This document shows, one piece after another, positions 60,160 through 64,000 of a DNA stretch of 64,000 bases (positions are counted from its first letter, which is position 1; each line of letters begins with the position of its first letter). Made by a program: the position numbers and the translations under genes. Source of the DNA: Clostridium sp. UBA699 (GTDB lineage: Bacteria > Bacillota > Clostridia > Clostridiales > Clostridiaceae); the NCBI GenBank assembly GCA_002298915.1, contig DBML01000008.1:141888-205887 (forward strand), written 5' to 3'. The notes under the pieces were generated by a model. It was not told where the DNA came from. It did no database searches and saw only the letters and a program-made list of their open reading frames with translations.

Positions 60160-62274
60160 TTAATTGACGAAGTAGCTGTTGCTGTGGCTGGAATCGTGAG
60201 ATATCCTGTCCTTTCTCTCTGCGCACTTTCCGGCTCCGAACCTCTCGTCGAGGCTCAGGTACCCTGTGACCCTGGATATGCCCTGTATGTTGTCGCTGCC
60301 GCAGTTGTGGCAGGTATCCTCTTCCCTGAGGTATGTCCCGCATTCCCTGCAGTACCTTATGTGGAAGTTTATTCCCAGGTAGCTGATGTTGGTGTTCTCG
60401 TAAGCGTATCTGAGTATGTCCTCGATGACATCTCCTGTTGGATAGTCGTCAAGCTCCAGGTAGCTTATGTGTCCTGCGTTGCAGAGCCTGTGGTAAGGAG
60501 CTTCCGTGTTTATCTTTTCCTTTATGGATATCTTGTATTCAACAGGCACGTGGTAGCTGTTTGTATAGTAGCTCTTGTCGGTTACTCCTTTTATCCTGCC
60601 GAATATCTTCCTGTCCTGAAGAACGAACCTTCCGCTTAGGCCTTCAGCCGGGGTAGCGTAAGTGCTCCAGTTCAGCGACATCTCCTTGGTGAGCTTGTCC
60701 GTGTAAGCCCTTATGTGCTCAACAATCCTGACTCCCAGCTCCCTTGACTCTTCGCTTTCGCCGTGGTGCGATCCAGTCAGTGCTGTGAGGGTTTCCGCGA
60801 GGCCTATGAAGCCTATTGACCATGTTCCCTGCTTGAGGATCGGCTCGATGGAATCGTCAGGCCTGAGGTTTTCTGCGCCCTTCATGAGTCCCTGGCCAGC
60901 TACGAAAGGAAGGTCCTTTACCTTGAGCTTCTTTAGCACGCCGTACCTGTTCATAAGTGCATCCTTCGCCAGTTCAAGCCTTGCGTCGAGGAGGCTGAAG
61001 AACTTGTCCACATCTCCCTTGGCGATGATACCTATCCTTGGAAGGTTTATCGTAGCCGGTGCGATGTTGCCTCTTCCCTTTGTGCCCGGCTCCCCGTTCA
61101 CGTTGCCGCACACGTAGGTCCTGCAGCCCATAGTCGCAGGAAGCACGCCCTGGTCGTAGTAAACCTTGTTGAAGTCGGCATCTATGTTCATGAAGGTTGG
61201 GTTCATCCTCTTGCTTGCGACGTTGCACGCCAGCTTGAACAGGTAGTTGTATGGGTCTCCCTCGTTCCTGTTTACCCCTTCCTTAACCCTGAAGATTATG
61301 TTAGGGAATATTGGCTGCTCGCCTTTGCCCAGTCCTTTTTTGTATTCAAGCAGGAACTGCTCGCAGATGGTTGCGGCATCCTTGCTGTAAGGTATCCCTA
61401 TGTTTATGGAGCTGAAAGGCACCTGGCTTCCTGCCCTGGAGTGCATGGTGTTCAGGTTGTAGACAATTCCCTGCATCGCCTGCTGAACGCTCTTGAGAAC
61501 TTTCTGCTCTACAATCTCCTCAGCTCTCTCGCCTTCTATGCCAAGCTCTGCAAGCTCTTTCCTGATCTCGATCCTTGTGGTTTCAACGAAGTAAGCCATG
61601 TCGTTGTCAAAGTCCGGATGAGACTGGCCGCCGAACATGTCGTTCTGGGTCGACTGAAGAAGTATGCACGAAAGCTCGCAGGCGGACTCTATTCTTTTAG
61701 GGGACCTTATGTATCCATAGCCGGTGTTGAAGCCGCCAACCAGCATCTCCTTTGTCGGTATATGCAAACAGTTTGTGGTCAGGTTGTAGCTGTCGAGGTC
61801 GTGGTAGTACACATCGCCGTTCTCGTGCGCCTTAGAAAGGTATTTTGGCATGACGCTGAGGTTGTACCATTTGTTTGACTCGCTGGCTATCCTCAGCAGC
61901 TTTGAGCTGAAGTTGTTTCCAACGTTTGCATTGTCCCTGTCAGTCTCGACCCCTATTTTCTCGATCGCAGTCATGAGGTCTGACTTTATGTCCCTTATCT
62001 TCGTTCTTTCTTTTCTATAGTTAGAGTACGTTGCTCCCAGCTCGTTGTAGCCCTCCGAGAACAGGGTTCCCTCTACTATGTTCTGTATGTCCTCAACGTA
62101 TATCTCGTTCTTGTCCATAGCTTCCAGGTCCTGTATGGCCCTCTGGGTCAGATTTATGTACTCGCTTTCCTTTAGTTCATTTCCAAGTTCGACGCAGGCA
62201 CCTTTTATGGCGTTGGTGATTTTGACTGAGTTGAATTCAACTTTTCTGCCGTCTCTTTTCACAACATGTAGCAT
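60160..62274 (-). CDS. nrdD: Anaerobic ribonucleoside-triphosphate reductase NrdD
   Basis: Oxygen-sensitive class III reductase, 704 aa. The N-terminal ATP cone begins LHVVKRDGRKVEFNSVKITNAIKGA; the C-terminus has a zinc site CRECGTYLREEDTCHNCGS and the glycyl-radical loop RVTGYLSLDERFG with Gly671. Provides dNTPs under anaerobic growth. Its promoter carries NrdR boxes; nrdG follows. Confidence 0.98.
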   Translation of the reverse strand: MLHVVKRDGRKVEFNSVKITNAIKGACVELGNELKESEYINLTQRAIQDLEAMDKNEIYVEDIQNIVEGTLFSEGYNELGATYSNYRKERTKIRDIKSDLMTAIEKIGVETDRDNANVGNNFSSKLLRIASESNKWYNLSVMPKYLSKAHENGDVYYHDLDSYNLTTNCLHIPTKEMLVGGFNTGYGYIRSPKRIESACELSCILLQSTQNDMFGGQSHPDFDNDMAYFVETTRIEIRKELAELGIEGERAEEIVEQKVLKSVQQAMQGIVYNLNTMHSRAGSQVPFSSINIGIPYSKDAATICEQFLLEYKKGLGKGEQPIFPNIIFRVKEGVNRNEGDPYNYLFKLACNVASKRMNPTFMNIDADFNKVYYDQGVLPATMGCRTYVCGNVNGEPGTKGRGNIAPATINLPRIGIIAKGDVDKFFSLLDARLELAKDALMNRYGVLKKLKVKDLPFVAGQGLMKGAENLRPDDSIEPILKQGTWSIGFIGLAETLTALTGSHHGESEESRELGVRIVEHIRAYTDKLTKEMSLNWSTYATPAEGLSGRFVLQDRKIFGRIKGVTDKSYYTNSYHVPVEYKISIKEKINTEAPYHRLCNAGHISYLELDDYPTGDVIEDILRYAYENTNISYLGINFHIRYCRECGTYLREEDTCHNCGSDNIQGISRVTGYLSLDERFGAGKCAERKDRISHDSSHSNSYFVN

Positions 62275-62289
62275 TTATTTTCCTCCCAA

Positions 62290-62337
62290 CCACAATATAT
62301 TGTATTCGCTTAGTTGTTATTATACTACGAGTAGTAT
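62290..62337 (-). promoter_or_regulatory. Two NrdR boxes at the nrdD promoter
   Basis: Box 1 (62290-62305) matches the 16-bp consensus ACACWATATATWGTGT at 14 positions; box 2 (62322-62337, ATACTACGAGTAGTAT) matches at about 10. Centres are 32 bp apart, three helical turns. Box 2 overlaps the -10/spacer, box 1 the start-site region. Confidence 0.8.
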
Positions 62338-62347
62338 TCATTATCAA
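62319..62347 (-). promoter_or_regulatory. Sigma-A promoter of nrdDG
   Basis: TTGATA (62342-62347), 17 bp, TATAAT (62319-62324) on the minus strand, about 45 bp before the nrdD ATG. Confidence 0.85.
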
Positions 62348-62368
62348 CCTGTAATGACAGAAAAAAAT

Positions 62369-62386
62369 AAGGGAGCGGGCGCTCCC
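62369..62386 (-). terminator. Terminator after the ferredoxin gene
   Basis: GGGAGCGCCCGCTCCC palindrome followed by TTATTTTTTT on the minus strand. Confidence 0.88.
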
Positions 62387-62395
62387 CTATTCCTT

Positions 62396-62593
62396 TTACT
62401 CGAATTGAGAAATTCCTATAACTGATACCGGGCAACCTTCTTCGGCTTCCTTTGCGCAGTTCAGCGCATTGTCCGGGATGTCCTCATTTATCACTTCCGC
62501 TTTTCCGTCCTCGCCCATAATAAAAACCTCGGGGCATGTAGCAGCACAGAATCCGCATCCTATGCAGCCCTCTTTGTCGATCATAGCTTTCAT
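62396..62593 (-). CDS. Small single-cluster ferredoxin
   Basis: 65 aa electron carrier. EGCIGCGFCAATCPEVF supplies a C-x2-C-x2-C group followed by C-P, and NCAKEAEEGCPVSVI provides the distal C-P; this is the one-[4Fe-4S] Thermotoga-type ferredoxin layout with a possible disulfide between the extra cysteines. ATG at 62593 follows GGGGAGGTATCG. Monocistronic. Confidence 0.93.
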   Translation of the reverse strand: MKAMIDKEGCIGCGFCAATCPEVFIMGEDGKAEVINEDIPDNALNCAKEAEEGCPVSVIGISQFE

Positions 62594-62657
62594 AACGATA
62601 CCTCCCCTATTCAATGTTTAATTTTATTTTAGACTCTGACGCGCATTAAAGTCAATC

Positions 62658-63488
62658 TTAAAAATCGGCCGGTTTTACCTTTGTTATGCTTATATTCCAG
62701 ATTCCGTTTTCATACTTGTTGTATATATAGTATTTCACTTCAGTCTGAGCTTTTTTGTCCCAAAAATATACAACCGCCTTATAAAGGGTCGACTTGAAGC
62801 CCTGGGTCTTTATTGTCACCAGCACGTCGTACTGTCCCTTCTTTTCCTTGACGATTTCGGAGTTCTTGTATCCGCTCTTGAGTTTCCCCTGGAAATCCTC
62901 TAGGTCTGCGGACAGGAGGAACTTCGCCACATCGACGTCGTCCGTGAGGTTTACGCCTACGCTGACTCCCTTGTCCTTTCCTGAGAAATATTGGTCTATG
63001 GTCTTCTTAAGCGAGTTGTAGTAGATGCTTTCGAAGTCTTTGGGCTTCCTGATGTTCCAGAAGTTCTTAATAATGTCGTTGTCTATCCTTTTCGATACAG
63101 TATATATCTTGTCACCTGAATATAGGTTCCCCTCGCCGGTCTTCCCAACGATGGCAACATACTCGAACTTGTGGACTGTTCCGTTTCCTTCGTCCATCTC
63201 AAGTATGTAGTCGGGATTTAAGCTCGATTTCTGGCTCACAACCTTTGCCGATGAAAGAAGGTCGTAGAGGTCGCTTATGACGTTCTGGTCTGAAACGACA
63301 AACCTGAAGCCGGGATCCCTGGTGCTCTGTATGACTATTTCCTTGATCTTGTTCTGCTTAATATATTCAAAGTCCGTGTTTTTCCAACCCAAACTAACCT
63401 TTGCACTGTCTATGGCTGTACATCCCGACAAGCTGGCCGAGATGAATACAGAGGCTAGAGCATAGGCTATTACTTTTTTTAATCGCAA
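62658..63488 (-). CDS. Putative lipoprotein of unknown function
   Basis: 276 aa. The signal peptide KKVIAYALASVFISASLSGC ends in a lipobox LSGC, so the mature protein should be lipid-anchored outside the membrane. The rest is mixed alpha/beta (IKEIVIQSTRDPGFRFVVSD, YILEMDEGNGTVHKFEYVAIVGKTGEGNLY) with no family I recognise. A terminator separates it from the gene upstream. Confidence 0.8.
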   Translation of the reverse strand: MRLKKVIAYALASVFISASLSGCTAIDSAKVSLGWKNTDFEYIKQNKIKEIVIQSTRDPGFRFVVSDQNVISDLYDLLSSAKVVSQKSSLNPDYILEMDEGNGTVHKFEYVAIVGKTGEGNLYSGDKIYTVSKRIDNDIIKNFWNIRKPKDFESIYYNSLKKTIDQYFSGKDKGVSVGVNLTDDVDVAKFLLSADLEDFQGKLKSGYKNSEIVKEKKGQYDVLVTIKTQGFKSTLYKAVVYFWDKKAQTEVKYYIYNKYENGIWNISITKVKPADF

Positions 63489-63565
63489 AGTAATATTCCT
63501 CCCGCTAATAATTTTTCACAAAACTTATTATAGCACATGCAGTTCCCATTATGAAATAAAAAAAT

Positions 63566-63592
63566 GAGGCTCCGGATTTCACCGGAGCCTAT
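63566..63592 (-). terminator. Terminator after the LPXTG surface protein
   Basis: GGCTCCGG and CCGGAGCC arms followed by TCATTTTTTT on the minus strand. Confidence 0.88.
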
Positions 63593-63601
63593 GCTTGTGT
63601 A

Positions 63602-64000
63602 TTAACGCTTTTTTCTAATAACGAATCCGAGTGCCGACAATCCTGTTCCAAGGAAGATCAGATCCTCGAAAGGAATTCCGCCTGTCTTTGGAAGTGAACC
63701 AAGCGGAGTCTCCTCGTCCTCTATTACGATGACTTGCTTGTTGGTTCCTGAATCGTTGTTGCCAGCTGCGGCATACTGCTGTTCTGTTCCTGTTCCGTTG
63801 TTGCTGCCGCCGGTTGGAATATTTGCCGATCCTGTTGGAGCCGGATCTTCTTCGATTATTATAACCGTTTCGTCTCCGCCGTTATCATTGCCTGGTGTGC
63901 CGTTGCCAGGGTCTGTCGTTCCTGTTCCCGGGTCGCTTGTGCCTGTACCTGGATCTGTCGTGCCTGTGTCTGGATCTGTCGTGCCTGTGCCTGGGTCAGT
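63602..64000 (-). CDS. Sortase-anchored surface protein (partial, 5' end outside window)
   Basis: The last 132 residues of a cell-wall protein. A repeat region (period 7 residues, DPGTGTT and variants) is followed by an acidic linker, two short I/V-rich elements (VIIIEEDPAP; VIVIEDEETP), and a sorting signal: LPKTG, a hydrophobic segment (FEDLIFLGTGLSALGFV) and a basic tail IRKKR. No start is visible because the gene enters from the right edge. Confidence 0.9.
   Translation of the reverse strand, partial: TDPGTGTTDPDTGTTDPGTGTSDPGTGTTDPGNGTPGNDNGGDETVIIIEEDPAPTGSANIPTGGSNNGTGTEQQYAAAGNNDSGTNKQVIVIEDEETPLGSLPKTGGIPFEDLIFLGTGLSALGFVIRKKR
63907..64000 (-). repeat. 21-bp tandem repeat in the surface-protein gene
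   Basis: Four to five imperfect copies of a 21-bp unit encoding T-T/S-D-P-G/D-T-G; it continues beyond the window edge. Confidence 0.85.

Noticed and set aside
60146..60343. 66-codon N-terminal extension of nrdG
   Set aside because: It overlaps the 3' end of nrdD in another frame, and a good ribosome site marks the start at 60145.
63907..64000. Tandem 21-bp repeats as a CRISPR array
   Set aside because: Repeats are contiguous without spacers and keep a single protein frame ending in an LPXTG signal.

Overview
The window is from a low-to-moderate GC, anaerobic, flagellated Gram-positive bacterium of the Clostridia. A proline-reducing member of the Peptostreptococcaceae (the Peptoclostridium/Acetoanaerobium type of amino-acid fermenter) fits best. 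The reasons are a complete selenocysteine-containing D-proline reductase operon, an anaerobic ribonucleotide reductase, a T-box and an S-box leader, a FliW/CsrA flagellar module, and gene order close to the Bacillus/Clostridium core (rpmE-rho, prfA-prmC-ywlC-ywlE-rpiB-upp-atp). Almost everything is on the minus strand; the only convincing plus-strand genes are rpmE, yajQ and one metallo-hydrolase. The species is inferred, not proven.

Layout: 1-10.2 kb is a late flagellar block (flgC/flgB end, fliS-flaG-fliT-like-fliD, flagellin, the flgM-flgN-flgK-flgL-fliW-csrA operon, fliN-fliM). Two matching sigma28-type promoters lie before flgM and flagellin, and the flagellin leader has CsrA-site features. 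At 10.3-10.55 kb is a structured, intrinsically terminated RNA next to comFC, resembling the raiA motif. 10.5-17.3 kb holds comFC, a degenerate ComFA-like protein, recD2, metK behind a SAM-I riboswitch, tRNA-Tyr, tRNA-Thr and an mreB/mbl gene. 17.5-24.2 kb is the atpI-B-E-F-H-A-G-D-C operon. 24.5-33.4 kb is a housekeeping run including wecB, tagO, upp, an in-frame ywlE-rpiB gene, ywlC, prfA and prmC. 33.5-39.2 kb has rpmE, rho, two small conserved genes, a PP-loop enzyme, ispE, veg and yajQ. 39.3-41.4 kb has a solute-binding protein and a TauE-type permease.

41.5-50.8 kb is the metabolic centrepiece: prdR, a sigma54 promoter with repeated putative activator sites, then prdC, a free-standing copy of the PrdA N-domain, prdA, a small CBO2463-like gene, prdB, prdD, prdE and prdF. 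PrdF racemises L-proline, PrdA/PrdB reduce D-proline to 5-aminovalerate, and PrdC is the likely electron donor. PrdB and PrdC are each interrupted by an in-frame UGA followed by a short stem-loop and are read here as selenoproteins. PrdD and PrdE together look like PrdA split at its self-processing site. 50.8-64 kb contains an orphan DNA methylase cotranscribed with prdR, a LacI-family regulator, ileS with an isoleucine T-box, an NhaC-type antiporter, a metallo-hydrolase, nrdG-nrdD with NrdR boxes, a small ferredoxin, a lipoprotein and the 3' end of a sortase-anchored surface protein. No insertion sequence, prophage or CRISPR array was seen.
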